Shown: positions 25,923 to 38,283, numbered from the stretch's first letter. The stretch: 60,000 nucleotides of DNA from Hydractinia symbiolongicarpus (GCF_029227915.1 NC_079876.1:26883828-26943827); one strand, 5' to 3'. Numbers and translations: made by a program. Notes: generated by a model not told the origin, from the sequence alone.

Positions 25923-27134
25923 TCTTATTCCATAAAATTAATGAATCATGAAATTAACGCGGATTTTCAAAATTTGCGTTAATTAATTTAATGACTGTTA
26001 ATTAAATGCCGTGTTAATTTAAAGACTGTTAATTTCTACTATTTTCACCTCATCAGACGATAGCTTAACGGTTTTCTCCTTTTTACAAATCTTTTTAAAA
26101 TATCTTTCGTATTATCTTCATACTCTGATCAAAGTGCGATTTAACTGCAAGCACTTTTTCTTCTAAAATTTTAATTTTTTTAACATTGTGTTTGCAAACA
26201 ACAAAACTTCTATTTTGATTTCCAAACCGTCTTGTAAAAAGGAGACCGCTTCACTACTGTGGATTGCCTGTGGCCGTAATTATTGATTCGTGTGATATAT
26301 CACCTGATCTGATTTCCAAACCGTCTTGTAATAAAGGAGACCGCTTCACTACTGTGGATTGCCTGTGGCCGTAATTATTGATTCGTGTGATATATCACCT
26401 GATCTGATTTCCAAACCGTCTTGTAATAAAGGAGACCGCTTCACTACTGTGGATTGCCTGTGGCCGTAATTATTGATTCGTGTGATATATCACCTGATCT
26501 GATTTCCAAACCGTCTTGTAATAAAGGAGACCGCTTCACTACTGTGGATTTGACTGTGGCCGTAATTATTGATTCGTGTGATATATCAGCTGATCTCCCC
26601 GATAAATATTACCATCGACACACACTCCTAAGTGATCCGGTAGTTTTGTGTATATCCAGGTACTGCATAGTTATCATATTTATTGTTCCTGTCCTTCTTG
26701 AACTAGATCGTTTGTTTAACATATGATTTCAGCATATGAAGTTGTTCTGCACACATCAAAACCCCTAAATCCAATAAAAAATGTAATCGAATCGTCTTTA
26801 CAGTCTTGACAAACTCATGAAAAGCATCTACGAGTTTTTTTAAACGAAAAAAGGTCGTAATTGGAGCGCTGCTGGGAAAACAGAAACATTAAAAAGCGCC
26901 AGATAAATAAATAGCCAGATTAACATGGACCCATTTTTGTAACATTACAAGTTCATATCATACGAAAAAGTTACTTACTGTTGAATATATTTTTCCTACT
27001 TAAATATTTTTTCTCTTCATTCTCAAATTCGCGTTAATTAAATGTATTTTTGTGAACACAACCTTGCTCGAACGCGTTAATTAAATGCGTTTTTTAAAAA
27101 TAATTTCATGTCGCGCTAATTTCATGGAATAAGG
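25923..27134. mobile_element. Tc1/mariner-like non-autonomous element, complete
   Basis: TIRs TCTTATTCCATAAAATTA (left) and CCTTATTCCATGAAATTAG (right, reverse strand) are flanked by TA on both sides (25921-25922 and 27135-27136), as expected for Tc1/mariner insertion. The ends carry repeats of CGCGTTAATTAAAT-type motifs. No transposase is encoded. The right edge of the duplicated block (26793) falls inside it. Confidence 0.65.
26217..26595 (+). repeat. Four tandem copies of a 95-bp unit
   Basis: Units start GATTTCCAAACCGTCTTGTAA at 26217, 26311, 26406 and 26501 and are almost identical. The equivalent place in copy A (20114) has a single unit. The frame 26454-26726 is only a reading of the repeat. 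Confidence 0.95.
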
Positions 27135-28221
27135 TATAAAGAGATTCGTACTGGTGAGAATATTATATATGTGCGATGTTTGATATACAAATGCATTGTT
27201 TTTCCATACTGATATAAACAGAAAATCTCTTTTGGTCGAGTTAATTTTCCTATATTCATGTGTTAAAATTAAGTTACAAAATAAACAAAATCTTCGTTTT
27301 TTAAAGACAAGCTTATGATTCAATTTCGATGACTAAAGAACATATTATTAAAATTAGAACACAAATTTTCGAGAAACAGTAATAGAGTCGGTTTTCTTCC
27401 ATATTTCCTTTTTTAAACTATTCTTATGGGCAACAAAATAAAAGATGCAAAAAGAATTTTTTTTTATTCTATTTGAACAATGCAATGCTACAGTTTAAAG
27501 AATTTCCTGCATAATTTGTTAAGATTAGATAAATTGGGTTTAAAAAGAGTTAGGATAGTGTTTGGAAAGCCATAATATGGGCGAGATAAGTGGTAGGCAG
27601 GAGAAACAGTTGTAGAATCCCAAAAAATCATGTAGTGTATGTACAATACTGATAAATTCTACCCATACTCTAATCCCTTATATGCAGACATGTAAATTTT
27701 ATCTTTGTAACTTGCAGAAGAAACAAAATACAACCTCACTACGGTTTATGCCATGTTACCTTTATTTTCTTATCATTAGCGTAGATGAAGCAATCACATG
27801 TGATCACATTATACTTTTTGTGTGAAATGTTTTCTAAGTAAGATCTTGGCAACTGACTGCCTTGTCTCATGTCATCGGACCTGTAGTTGTGTCTGGTAAT
27901 GTCTAAATGTAATACACACTGGGTGTCTAATCACTGCTGTAGCATTCCACCAGGTACACGTAGTTTAAAGTTGTCTGTTACTACCGTATTTTATGGTCCA
28001 TATAAATATTCCGTTTAAGTCAATAAAAGATTTTATTGATAAAGTAGACCTTTTCGTTGTAAATAGAGCTATTAGTATGTGGTTAGCACATTCGTTTCAT
28101 TATTTTGTTATTTTTATGTTTTTATTCTGTACTTTAAGTGTTCTTTTTCAGCAATAATTCTTTCAACTTAGTTTTTCAATTTTGTATTTAATTTTATTTT
28201 CTATACATCAGAAATAAAGTT

Positions 28222-28434
28222 ATGGATGTTATAAAAAATGAAGATGGCTGCAATAATGAGGAGATTATACTAGAATATTACGAAAAAAGTGATGATTCGT
28301 TACCAGTTATAAAAATTGAAGAGGACTTTGACACAGAGTGTTGTGAATTCACAGAAAAAGATTCAGCTAATCAAGAATACCAGCTAATAAATAACATAAA
28401 AGAGGAAAATGTTTCACAAATTCATTTTGGTTAA
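28222..28434 (+). CDS. Second acidic N-terminal ZNF exon (paralogue of 9852), orphan
   Basis: Encodes 70 residues, MDVIKNEDGCNNEEIILEYY onwards, about 90% identical to the exon at 9852 until QIH, where the two diverge. The donor region of the first copy is missing here, and the frame ends with TAA at 28432-28434. No ZNF exon follows downstream in the window. Upstream sequence (27650-28220) also resembles that before 9852. It is either the first exon of a further ZNF gene whose finger exon is lost or lies far away, or a relic. Confidence 0.5.
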   Translation: MDVIKNEDGCNNEEIILEYYEKSDDSLPVIKIEEDFDTECCEFTEKDSANQEYQLINNIKEENVSQIHFG

Positions 28435-30485
28435 CAGAAAAATAATAAAAAATCTAGTTGGTTAATCGTTGGAGCCATTTTATTACTGAAAGCACATTTA
28501 TCGGCCCTAATTCAAGAAAATTAAAAGTGCAATAACTTTGGTAGGAAAATAAAGTTAATTTTGCACGAGGTTACTCAGGCATTTTGGGGAAAAGAAAAAG
28601 GGAAAATATTTTTGTTTAAGAGAGTCTTCCTAGGTCTTAGAACATGCTTTGAAGAAATATCAGAAAAATTGAACATAATCATATTTTAAGTGGCACTTTG
28701 ATTGAGCACTTAACCTGGCATGTGGTTAAATACAGAATCGACCAACAATAGTGGTCAATATTGAACAGCTCACCACTGTGATATATCATCTCAAAACTTT
28801 AATATCAATTACAAGTTAGTAAACATAAAAAAATCACAAACTGGGTAGTATATAGTGTTAAGTAAAAAATCCCATAACTTTAGTAAAAATCAAAGTATTG
28901 ACTTGAAACTTGGTATGAGGTGGTTTTAGACCGGTTTGATGAAAATGAACCATAAAATAGTTCCATTGTCATCATGTTTTCTGAGTTCCAGAATTTAGCC
29001 TTTTGAAAGACGCCAATAAGTTGTTTCTGACACCATATCAATTTTGACTAAGATGCAGGCTCAGAAAAGCAATTCTAATCTTAGCAATAGGACAGATAAA
29101 ATTCAACCTGACATTATGGCATTCAATTATGTCAATAAATGTATTTGCAAGAGATATCGTTTTTGCTGATATATTTTTATGATCGGATGCTCTTCTGATG
29201 AGAACACTGGATTTATCTTTAATTTGGTTTGTTTGCATTTTGAATACTTTCTAAGCAAAATGATAACAAAAAAAAAGTGTGTATCTAAGAAAAAACTTTT
29301 TTTGAACAACAGCAGAACTTTAATAAGCTCTAAAAAGTGGAATTTTGTGGAACTTAATTTTTTTCCAAAACCCCAAAAATATTTAAATTATTCATTAAAT
29401 CATTTATTTTGTATATTTAATGTTTGTGCAATGAAATTTGTGCTATTTGAGTATAAAATAAAAAAATTGTATGACTTTTTAAAAATATGTTATTGGGAAA
29501 AAAGTATCAGTGAATGTCAAGCTAGTCGGGTGGACGTACTTATTTTTTGTCAAAAGCCTTGTTGCAATTTCAAAAAAGGATTGCGCTTAAGAAAAAATTC
29601 AGTTTTAATTCAGTATAAAGATTGTAGCGTATACCCCTAATTTAAACTCGCTGTACTTCGACTCACTTGTTGTATTAGCGGGTAAAAATTTTAAATAATG
29701 GAAACATGTGACCGCGTAAAAAAAGCATAAGCCAACCCCCGTAAGGCAAAAATATTCATTAAGAGGTAGTGGCTTGTAAAATACCGTTTAAAAAAGTTAA
29801 AAACAAAAACAAATGATGCTATACTTTTTTTTACGTTTTTTTCGCATTAAAAATAAAATAAACAACATATTTACTTTTGAAAATTTGTTATTAAGGTCAT
29901 AAAACAGCAAAAAAATAAGAACTTGAAAAAAATTGTACAACTACCACCTGATAAATTTATTGCGACTGACTTGTAAAGAGATTTCCATGATGAACTGAAT
30001 GTGAAACTTTGAAGCCGTAGCATTTGTGGTGTGCGTACAAAGTTTTTTTGTCAGCTGGAGAAAGAAAACGCATGAGGTCTCTTTATTTAAAGCTTTGCTT
30101 TTAGTTGAGTTGGATAAAGAAAGTTGTTGTACCTGGCACTACGAATCTTCGAATTAAAAGCAGATGTGAAGAATAAGCTGCTCCTTTTAAATCAACGATT
30201 TTACAAGACCTTGAAAAATACTATTTTCGGGTGAACTTTGTTTATCGATGGATGCTGTTAATGTAGAAGTAGATTTTGTAATGTTTCTAATGTGTTTATT
30301 AGCTAGTTAGAATGTAGATATATTGTGCGTAAAAACTTTCTTACTATTTTTAAACTAGTAAGATAAAAAATCACTATACTAAAAAAAGAATTTCTTAGTT
30401 AGATAAAAATGGAAAAAGCACACGTAATCTAGGGGGATTAATATAAACAGCAATTGCATTTGTAATTGCGAAAGCTTTAATTACG
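28435..30485. other. Intergenic; unexplained 153-codon frame at 29179-29640
   Basis: No recognisable gene. The frame 29179-29640 (+) starts MIGCSSDENTGFIFNLVC and is Lys/Phe/Asn-rich, as expected from translated AT-rich DNA. An overlapping minus-strand frame (29038-29238, SVLIRRASDHKNISAKTI) is equally unplaced. Neither has visible domains or splice support. Confidence 0.4.
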
Positions 30486-30489
30486 TGAA

Positions 30490-31400
30490 ATTCTCAGTAG
30501 TACGACCCTGATCATATCGAGCTTGACTCTGGCACATGGGCAAAAACTTGTTTACACGAATGGGATTCGGAGACGCATTTCAACAACTAGTAAATTTGAA
30601 ATTCCACCAGATGCAAAGAAAAAGCGTGAGCTGCTATACTTCCATGAAATTGTTGAGATTGCTAAGTAACATGAAATTCCAGATGGTTCCATTTTCAATC
30701 TTGATCAGACTCCTCTAGGTATGTACCTATCGCTGGCTCATCAGATAACAGGAGTATTTATGCTACGTTTACCATTAACTTTGGGGGCGAGTTTCAACCT
30801 ATGCAGCATGTACAGTGGAAAAACTAAACAAATTTTGCCGAAACAGAGTTTTCCGGGTAACAAATTCACATATTTATTTTCATTGAGTGTTAAATCTAAA
30901 ACACTTCAGCCAACACCATTTAATCCATCAAAATCATTGATGAAATCATTGCACCGTATATAGTCGAAAAACCGAAATTTTAACAGCTATTAGACACTTA
31001 ATCAGCTCCGTTTATTAGGGATGTATTCCGTGGGTAAATGACAAGTGAGGTTTTACTCAACCTGAAAAATCATAACATCTCTATGCGCAAAGTCTTAGCT
31101 AATATGACGCACATATTTCAACCATTAGGCCTTACAGTGAAGAACTATTTAAGCGATTGGTAAACGAGGCAAGTAGATAATGCACTTCAACTCGGTCGTA
31201 AAGGGAAGACGTAAACGATCAGTTGCAGCTTTCCACGCTGAAATCTTGACATGCAAAATGGCTGGTTGAATCTTATAACAATATCACCATCGAAAAAGGG
31301 AGAGCGATCGTTGTCAATGGATAGAAAGCTGCTAGTATTCTTGATGCAATCAAGATGGCAACTTAAGAATTACCCTTTGTAGATCTATTTCAGGAAATAT
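30490..31400 (+). pseudogene. Pogo/Tigger-like DDE transposase relic
   Basis: Across several frames: IPDGSIFNLDQTPLGMYLSL (first catalytic Asp, NxDQTPL), TINFGGEFQPMQ, FPGNKFTYLFSLSVKSKT, FIRDVFRG (second Asp) and ANMTHIFQPLGLTVKNYLS, where the family has QPLDLTVN. The third catalytic Asp is Gly. CKMAG near 31260 corresponds to the C-terminal 'HAGWL' block. Frameshifts and stops throughout. Members of this Tc1/mariner subgroup cut and paste at TA sites. Confidence 0.75.
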
Positions 31401-32245
31401 CTCCACTGATGACACCACTCAACACAATTGATGCTTCAACCTTCGAAATGTCGACTGATCTGATTGAATACGATTCTGGATGTGAATGGGGAGATATTGA
31501 TTTCTACAGAAATGCTTTTTCATGTTTTAATGATAAAGTGATTTAATAAACGAAGAAAACATTAATTAATTTTATTGAATTCCTTATATTCATTCCATCC
31601 GTTATTCAAAGATTAAAAATAACAAAAAACGATACCTTATCCGCGAAATTAGATATCCACGAAATACACAACTTTGTCCATCCGCGAAATTAAATACCCT
31701 AAAAAGCTTGTACTTTGGAGAACAAGAGAAGGGAAAAAACACAAAAAGAATTAGAATAGAATGTCATGTACCGTTTTGGACAAGTTTTTATTTCTGACGC
31801 TGTTGTTGTTGTGTTTTGTTATACATATAAGCAATTTGAAATTCCATAATGAGGCTTAAGGATACTTATGAACAGTACTTCTTCAGGCTCAAAATATAAA
31901 ATAAAATTATTAAAATACCCTTATGAAAAACACATGATCCGGCTTAAAATATGCTTATTTGAGAAAAAAATATTGCATTTAAATTTTAAAAATTTGTAAT
32001 TACAACTTAAATCTCACTACATACTGGTTAATTCAAACATACAACATTTTTCAAAGGCTCTACATAATGCTTGGCACATACTTTTAAAAATGACCAAATT
32101 TAAACCTGCAGATGTTTATTAATGTCATGCTTATAAAAAAACCTTGTCAATCAATTTCCATTATTAGTTATGAAATAACGAAGATATACTCATCAAACAT
32201 AAGAGGCTGGAAATGAAGTTCAAACGTGCTCTAGTTTAATTTAAA
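31401..32245. other. Intergenic; repeat motifs CGCGAAATTAAATACC near 31640-31690
   Basis: The start still holds transposase C-terminal remnants. ACCTTATCCGCGAAATTAG at about 31633 resembles the TIR of the element at 25923-27134, so this may be one end of a related element. No partner end was found. Confidence 0.35.
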
Positions 32246-32249
32246 AGAA

Positions 32250-32345
32250 ATAGTCGTTAGCCCGTGGAAAATCCACGGGTTCGCCGTCGCAGCTAAGCTA
32301 CCATTTTGCGCGACAGACAGACGTATACGGGCATTATAATATAGA
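32250..32345 (-). mobile_element. Helitron-like short non-autonomous element
   Basis: Read on the minus strand it starts TCTATATTATAATGCCCG, contains CGTCTGTCTGTC and GGTAGCTTAGCTGCGACGG, and ends with the hairpin CCCGTGG-ATTTT-CCACGGG followed by CTAACGACTA. The terminal G of CTAG is changed. Nearly identical to the element at 39870-39982. Confidence 0.65.
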
Positions 32346-32403
32346 TTAGAGCGATCTCATATTGAACGTTTTATCTCTATCATGTTACGGCGCATTATTT
32401 CTT

Positions 32404-32925
32404 TTTTTCTGTAATCTTGAATGATGTCTTTAATGATCCTGCAATTTTGTGGATTATTATATAGTCCAGCCACATCATAGGAAGTATTTCCATTTTTTTA
32501 TGGTGGTGTCAATGTTGTGATGACGCAACAGAACTTTGACACATTCGATTCGACCATACGCTGCAGCCAAATGCATCGGTGTTCGATTGTTCATATTTCC
32601 CAGATTGATATTTGTCAAATCGTAATCACAAAAGACCTTTAACACTTCGTGATGACCGTGACATGCTGCTGAAGGATAAGTGGTTTGACCGTGATGACTG
32701 TCCGCCCAGACATTGATTTTATAAAAGGTAAAAAGTTTAGCCATTGCTGCATTGTTCGTCTTGGTTGCTGTCAATATCAATGGCCTAAAATTATAATCAT
32801 TTAATTATAATATAATTATAATCATTTCTCTAAAATTATAGTCATTTCTCATATGGACAATGTTTGGATTAAATTCCAAAATCTTCCGTACTTCATCAAT
32901 ATGGGTTGTCTCTGATCAGTCTCTA
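32404..32925 (-). pseudogene. Ankyrin-repeat gene fragment, frame-shifted
   Basis: Minus-strand translation gives VRKILEFNPNIVHMRNDYNF, a ~60-bp AT-rich interruption, then ILTATKTNNAAMAKLFTFYK, CHGHHEVLKVFCDYDLTNIN and NRTPMHLAAAYGRIECVKVL, the classic TPLHLAA ankyrin pattern. A run of A (around 32497) shifts the frame before NGNTSYDVAGLYNNPQNCRI, which continues the same repeat. About three to four ankyrin repeats are visible. The AT-rich interruption (about 32783-32850) duplicates neighbouring bases and could be a replication-slippage insert or an unusual intron. Ankyrin repeats mediate protein binding; the parent gene is unknown. Confidence 0.65.
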
Positions 32926-32929
32926 ATTC

Positions 32930-34985
32930 TAAAAATAAATAAATTAGCTAATATCGATGTTTGGCAGAGAAATAATAGGATGTCCAGTAGACCTTTTCCA
33001 ATTTTCCTAATTATGTTAAACTAAATTAAAGATGTTGGTACTCATAACGATCCCTTAGTACCTTATCAAAAGGTAGAACAAATAACCTAATTTCGTAAAT
33101 ATTTCTGTTCGTTAAGTGCTTCAATTGCGAGCTGAAAGGTACGATCAACCTCTTTATATAGACAAGCTTTCTAAGACTATCCTCGCTTTCAAAATAATTA
33201 TCTTCTTCAAATCTAAATACAAACCAACCAGAACATTATATTATTATTTGCTCTAAAAACTTGAGTTATATTACGATAACTTGATATTCTATCTGAATCT
33301 CTTTATTTGAAGAGCATAGCACCATTATTAAATTTCGGGTGACGTCATCAGTTTTATAATTTATGAAATTCGGAAAAGGCATATTACAACAAGAGTGATG
33401 AACTTGTGAATGATGAGGAGAACCAGTCACTGAACCAAATACTAATTGAATAAAAGATAGAGGTGGGGCATTTTTTTACTTGCGTAAAAACTTTTACTTA
33501 AGTTATAGTCACAAGAAAGAGAATAGTCTTGTAAATGTCGCGATTGCGCACACATAATATCAGTGCAAAACAAAGTGCACGAAAGGTACACAATGCTTTA
33601 ATGGTTGCACCATTTTAATTGAAATTTTTGACATTTTTACTTCAATGTTGCTTACACCGTGCATCAATGACTCTATTTTTGATTATTGTGTCCAGGGAAT
33701 CTACGATAAATTCGTATTAGTAACCAGATGTGTGAGAGGAAAATTTTGGGATTAATTTATTCGGTTCAGTTTTTGAAATTTTAGAAATCTCCCGAGTGAA
33801 ACAAGCTCAATTTCTAAAATTTAAAAAATCAAACAAGGGAAATTTATCCCAAAATTTCGCGATACCAAAGATGTGATTACTGGTTAACATTTTATATGGA
33901 AAACAGACAAAACAAAATGGAACTCTTTGCTTGTATTAACAACAAATTTCAACAACAACACTTACTTATAACACAGGGACATTTTTTCCTCCTGGAAAAC
34001 AACAACAAAACATTCCAAATTTGTCAATTTTCTATTAAAACAAAAGTGCTCGAACATTCGAAATATAATACTAGCGAGACAAAACGTCAGCGGGAGATTT
34101 CAATAATTGCGTTGATGACGTTAAATATATTTCATTGAAAAGTGTGATTAATTTTTAAAATTCGGCAAAAATATTAATTTAACTTTGACCAAAAAAAGGC
34201 TAGGAGCTAACAAACTTTACTACACCTCTAGCTACCTACCTGATGGAGATTTCTTTTGGATCAATGGATTTCATCAATATCCTTGCCCAATTACATTTTT
34301 GCTTCACTTCTCGTGAAATGCAAGCACATTTAATGTTTATATGTAGGCGCAGTGTACAGTTCACGAAAGAAACATCTCACCGATAAAAAGGTAAAAAACC
34401 CGAAAATTGGTGATATATAGTAGGATTTGAATGTTCTTAGCAACTTATCCCTAACTTTTTAGAACATCTTTCTAACATGCTAGCTAGCTGTACAAAATTT
34501 CAGTTCCAACTTTGACTTGAATATAGCTAAAAGTCTGTGAGGTTTTTGTACTTTGTGATTGAAGAAGCTAATTATTGACACCTGAAATGGTGTTAATAAT
34601 TTAGTTATTTTCTATTTCTTGGAAATCGTATTAGTTTTATGGACATGTTGTTTCTTGCCTTCTCTCATTGAAAATATCAAAAATGAAATAATGATGAGTT
34701 TAATTTACTAGGCTATTATTCTTCCTATTGCACACTGCCCCATATTTATTCATTGCATCATTGTGGAGTGTATTTTACAGAATTGACCGCACTCATGTTT
34801 CGTGACATATGAAAGGCTGACATAAAAAGCCAATTAATTTTACCGTAGTTTATTTTTGTGACGTAGTTTGGCATGTAAGCTAATCCAAGAAATTATTGCC
34901 GCACATATCTCATTAATTAAGATGATTAATTAAAGCTTTACCTGCAGCAAAGAAACAAGTTTATTTCATATGAAAAAGCTTTGTT
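32930..34985. other. Intergenic with a foldback element; no gene recognised
   Basis: The frame at 33896-34138 is Asn/Gln-rich without domain. No exon, RNA gene or further repeat ends were found apart from the foldback at 33737-33859. Confidence 0.4.
33737..33859. mobile_element. Short foldback/MITE
   Basis: Ends GGAAAATTTTGGGATTAATTT and, reversed, GCGAAATTTTGGGATAAATTT form an imperfect inverted repeat, with a second nested pair (GAAATTTTAGAAAT / ATTTCTAAAATTT) inside. Confidence 0.5.
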
Positions 34986-35538
34986 GCGCCGTAGCTTAGT
35001 GGGTATAAATCTCGCACTTCGTACAGGAGACCGGGGTTCGATACCCCTTGGCGGTGATCCAATACGGTCGAGTGAATGTTACCATAGCCCTGCGTTAACT
35101 TAAGCCATGTAAGGGAAATAGGGAAGATGACTCGCTGTGTAGGCCACTTGATGGTCCTGAAACTGTGTCTACGTAACTCAAAATGAGTATTAAATACTTC
35201 AGCATTAAGCCATCTAAGTCATGGGCCATCCTAAAAATCTAAAAGTCACAAAACAAGGTCTTATGGACTCTCTACCCCACTAAAATACGTTCCAAAATTG
35301 CTAACGTTTGCATAACCCCACCAAAGTCACAAAACATGGTCTTATGGACTAAGCCTCAGCCAAGTCATACCAGGGAATTCGCCTTTAAGCATAGGATTGA
35401 TATCTTAGGTGGTTGTCTAGTTAAGCAGCTGTTGTGCGCTTTTCGTAGTTTAAACAGGATTTAAAACGCACCAGGACTCCCTTTGCAGGACCCTTGGGTT
35501 AGTATTCCTAATAAATAATAATGGTAATAATAAAAACA
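34986..35538 (+). mobile_element. tRNA-derived SINE (tRNA-Thr-like head)
   Basis: The head GCGCCGTAGCTTAGTGGG holds a Pol III A box (TAGCTTAGTGGG). The B box GGTTCGATACC lies at 35035-35045. The segment CTTCGTACAGGAGA resembles the anticodon arm of tRNA-Thr(CGT). The acceptor stem no longer pairs well, so it is not a working tRNA. A ~450-bp body follows, ending in an AATAATAATGGTAATAATAAAA tail, typical of LINE-mobilised SINEs. Confidence 0.65.
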
Positions 35539-35912
35539 AGCTAAGGTTGTTGAAACAGCACAACAATCAGCTATCGCATACTAGACATTTTATTTTTGAA
35601 CTATACAACTCACACCTAAGATTAATTTGTCGTCATACAAAAGGTTAGTCAAAGGGACCAAGTTTTGGTTCGGTTACTGATATTTTTTATTTACCCTTTT
35701 CTTACCGACTATTTTTAACGACTTTTTTTTGTGACTTAATATCAGTCGACTTATATGTATACCAACTATGTTTTGACTTCTTTTTAACGATCGGGTATCT
35801 TTCCCTTATTTCTGAGAATATCTTATGTTACAGAACAAAGTCTAAAGTTTAAAGTTCAAAGTCTTATATACAACAATGAAAACAAATACATTAGCGACCC
35901 ATTAAACATATT

Positions 35913-36188
35913 TCACAAAGGGCTGTGATTACTAAGCGCGCTTTTTCTTCCTTCATGTTCCCCATATCTTCTTCTAACTTTGTTGGTAAATTTACGTTTG
36001 ATGTTCTTGTCTCCAAACGGATTTTTTTCTTTCCTAAATACGTCTGAATCAGAAAACATCGGTAGTATTGAACTTGTTCCAGGAGACATTCTTAACCTCT
36101 TTGATCTTAACCAAAATTTTTTCGACCTTTGAGTTTCGGCAAAGTAAAGCGTAGAGGCAAGCAACATCAACATGAAGTACTTCTGCAT
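35913..36188 (-). CDS. Small secreted protein, paralogue A (91 aa)
   Basis: Starts MQKYFMLMLLASTLYFAETQ: a strong signal peptide (hydrophobic core LMLLASTLYF) with a likely cleavage before ETQ. The mature part is ~73 residues, very basic (RSKKFWLRSKRLR, KRKFTNKVRRRYGEHEGRK), with no cysteines and several dibasic sites. A longer upstream frame exists, but the ATG at 36186-36188 is chosen because the paralogue at 40450-40719 aligns from exactly this Met. I recognise no family. Possible roles: a prepropeptide or a secreted basic peptide. It is real in the sense that two copies kept an open frame and signal peptide. Confidence 0.65.
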   Translation of the reverse strand: MQKYFMLMLLASTLYFAETQRSKKFWLRSKRLRMSPGTSSILPMFSDSDVFRKEKNPFGDKNIKRKFTNKVRRRYGEHEGRKSALSNHSPL

Positions 36189-36224
36189 CGTGCCTAAGAT
36201 TGTCGAAATACTTGTCTTCAGTTT

Positions 36225-36240
36225 TTCTTTTATATATTTA
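36225..36240 (-). promoter_or_regulatory. TATA-like sequence upstream of secreted protein A
   Basis: On the minus strand TATATAAAAG lies ~40 bases before the ATG; paralogue B has AATATAATATAAAATG at a comparable place. Either TATA boxes or chance in AT-rich DNA. Confidence 0.3.
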
Positions 36241-36599
36241 CCTACAAATAAAAACATTATACATGTAATTAGCTACACTTTTTTAGCTATATGTAGATTA
36301 GACTTTAGAGGCTTTGAAACATCTGAAACATAACTACAAACAGAAGTTAGTCGTTAGGCTGTTAAAGAATCTACGGAAATTCGATCGCCGCAACGGTTTA
36401 TCATGTCGATAGACAAACAATATATATTTTTGTAGACTTTAATCAGTCAAAAATTACACGACTTCTCTATTTTTTTCTATAAATGTAACAGCTATATCAC
36501 TGGTTCAAAAATAGTCATCAAGTTTTTAATTAACTACAATAGAAATGAGAAATTAATAATCTGTTTCAACGTATATTAAATTGTCATCATTTCAAAATC

Positions 36600-36900
36600 A
36601 CTTCATTTTTTCATTCTTCTTACGAATATTTCTCCGTGATGAGTTTTGAAGTTAAATTTTCAAGCTATTTATCTTGCTTATAAGAATCTTCCCTATCAAC
36701 ACCCATGAATCAGACGCCGCCCTTTTACAGGAAATACTTCACTAATTTCCCCTCCTCGTTTTATACAAATCAACTTATTTAAACCCCTTTTCCGGTTAAA
36801 CTGAGTTTGAAATGAATACATTATATCTCACAGAGATATATTATTTCCAGTTATTACATTTTTTCTATATGAAAGGGACATTAATGTACCGCCCCATATT
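36600..36900 (-). promoter_or_regulatory. Upstream region duplicated with secreted-protein gene A
   Basis: Homologous to 41750-42010. Shared landmarks in the same order: CAGACGCCGCCC, CAGGAAATACTT, CCTCCTCnTTTTATACAAATCA (TATAAAA on the minus strand, 36759-36765) and ACCGCCC near the end. Located ~0.5 kb upstream of gene A on its strand. Conservation may mark a promoter with a non-coding first exon or just residual duplication. Confidence 0.5.
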
Positions 36901-38240
36901 AAATGAAGTGTCTAATTATATTCATAACGTGCTAATTTATTTATTACGACAGCCTTCATTTAAAGCAAATCTATATTTTTAGTTCATTATATGTCTTACC
37001 TCGTCTCCAGGGCTTGGGTGACTTATTTTAGACGGAACCAGAAAAAACTTAAACAGGTTCCGTTTAAACGCAAGAAATCTGACAAGCACTGGGAAAAAAG
37101 TTGTTATATTTCGATAAGTTTAAATCACTGGCATGTGGAACAGGCTGGATATTACGAGGATTGCTATTTTTCTTAATGGTGACAATCTATATTTAACCTT
37201 TATTTAACAGCTCAACGAACATTATAAGATAACATTATATGACTATACCTTCCGTTGAATACTTTCGTAAGTTTCATTCTTCTAATGTAAACACGCGAGT
37301 GGGCGAAAGAGGAGGAACCTCGTCCAAGGAATTTGCTAGTTGTTTTTCTATGAAGAATCGAACCGGAAAAATTTAATAAAAAAACACAAAAGGAATTAGG
37401 GAGCACAGACTGGAAGAGGAGGTGAGCCTAAAAAGACTTAGCGACGAGGGTAGAAGGAGATTCGAACAATATGGAAAATTTAGGTTTAGATACAACTTTC
37501 ATTCGAAATAAAAAAATACGCAATAAACAGGTGTATTGGCAACTCAAACACAAGTACGAATTTCAACCTCGTTTCAATGGCTTTTCTACACCTGTGATAT
37601 TTTGACGGGAAGTCGTGCCGTCATAGGCGTAGAAGATTCATGGGTCATCAACAAGAAGTAATGTCATGACCGAGGAATCCAACTTTATTCAGCTTTCACA
37701 AAACGGGAATCAATCCAGCATATTTATTGTTTCCCAAAAAATAAACACAATGGTTAAATACTTATGTTCTATCACATCATCAGAATCTCGTAATTTGTCC
37801 ACAACAACGGTCTGCTTAAAATCTAATAACTTTTTGTTCTATATCGAATTTTAAGTCTGTTTGAAGTTTCAGACATTTAAAAAAAGTTATTTAACATACC
37901 TTTCGGTTTGTTTGTTTGACAATGTCAAAATCACCCCAAAATCCGATTTTATCCCCGATTTTCGGGTAAATTTTAAATAAATCGGGAAATCTGGTTAATC
38001 ACGTATCAAAACTTTATTAAAAAAATCATTTTAATAAAATGAAATTAAGTTTCAACTTTTAAACATTTTTTCTATACGTTTCCCAGCCCAAAAGAAAAAG
38101 CCGCATGTAATTAAATCTATTGAATGAGGCCCTGCATTCGTGCTATAGGAATTACTTGATGTAAATTTTACACAACCAAAATGCCTCATGTGATAAAATG
38201 CAGGTGTTTTATTGTGCACTTACAATTATGTAATTCAACT
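36901..38240. other. Intergenic, no gene recognised
   Basis: Short frames at 36991-37176 and 37666-37854 have no domain or splice context. CCTCGTCTCCAGGGCTTG near 37004 is one of several dispersed copies of an AACCTCGTCCCCAGGGC-type motif. Confidence 0.4.
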
Positions 38241-38283
38241 TCAACTATCTCCTAAATGAGTCCTGGTGCCTAATATACTCAAA

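Noticed and set aside
26217-26595. CRISPR-like array
   Set aside because: Units are contiguous 95-bp tandem repeats without distinct spacers, in a eukaryotic transposon.
29179-29640. 153-codon frame as a real gene
   Set aside because: Length is notable, but composition (Lys, Phe, Asn, Leu) is that of AT-rich DNA, and no motif, signal peptide or homologue is recognised.
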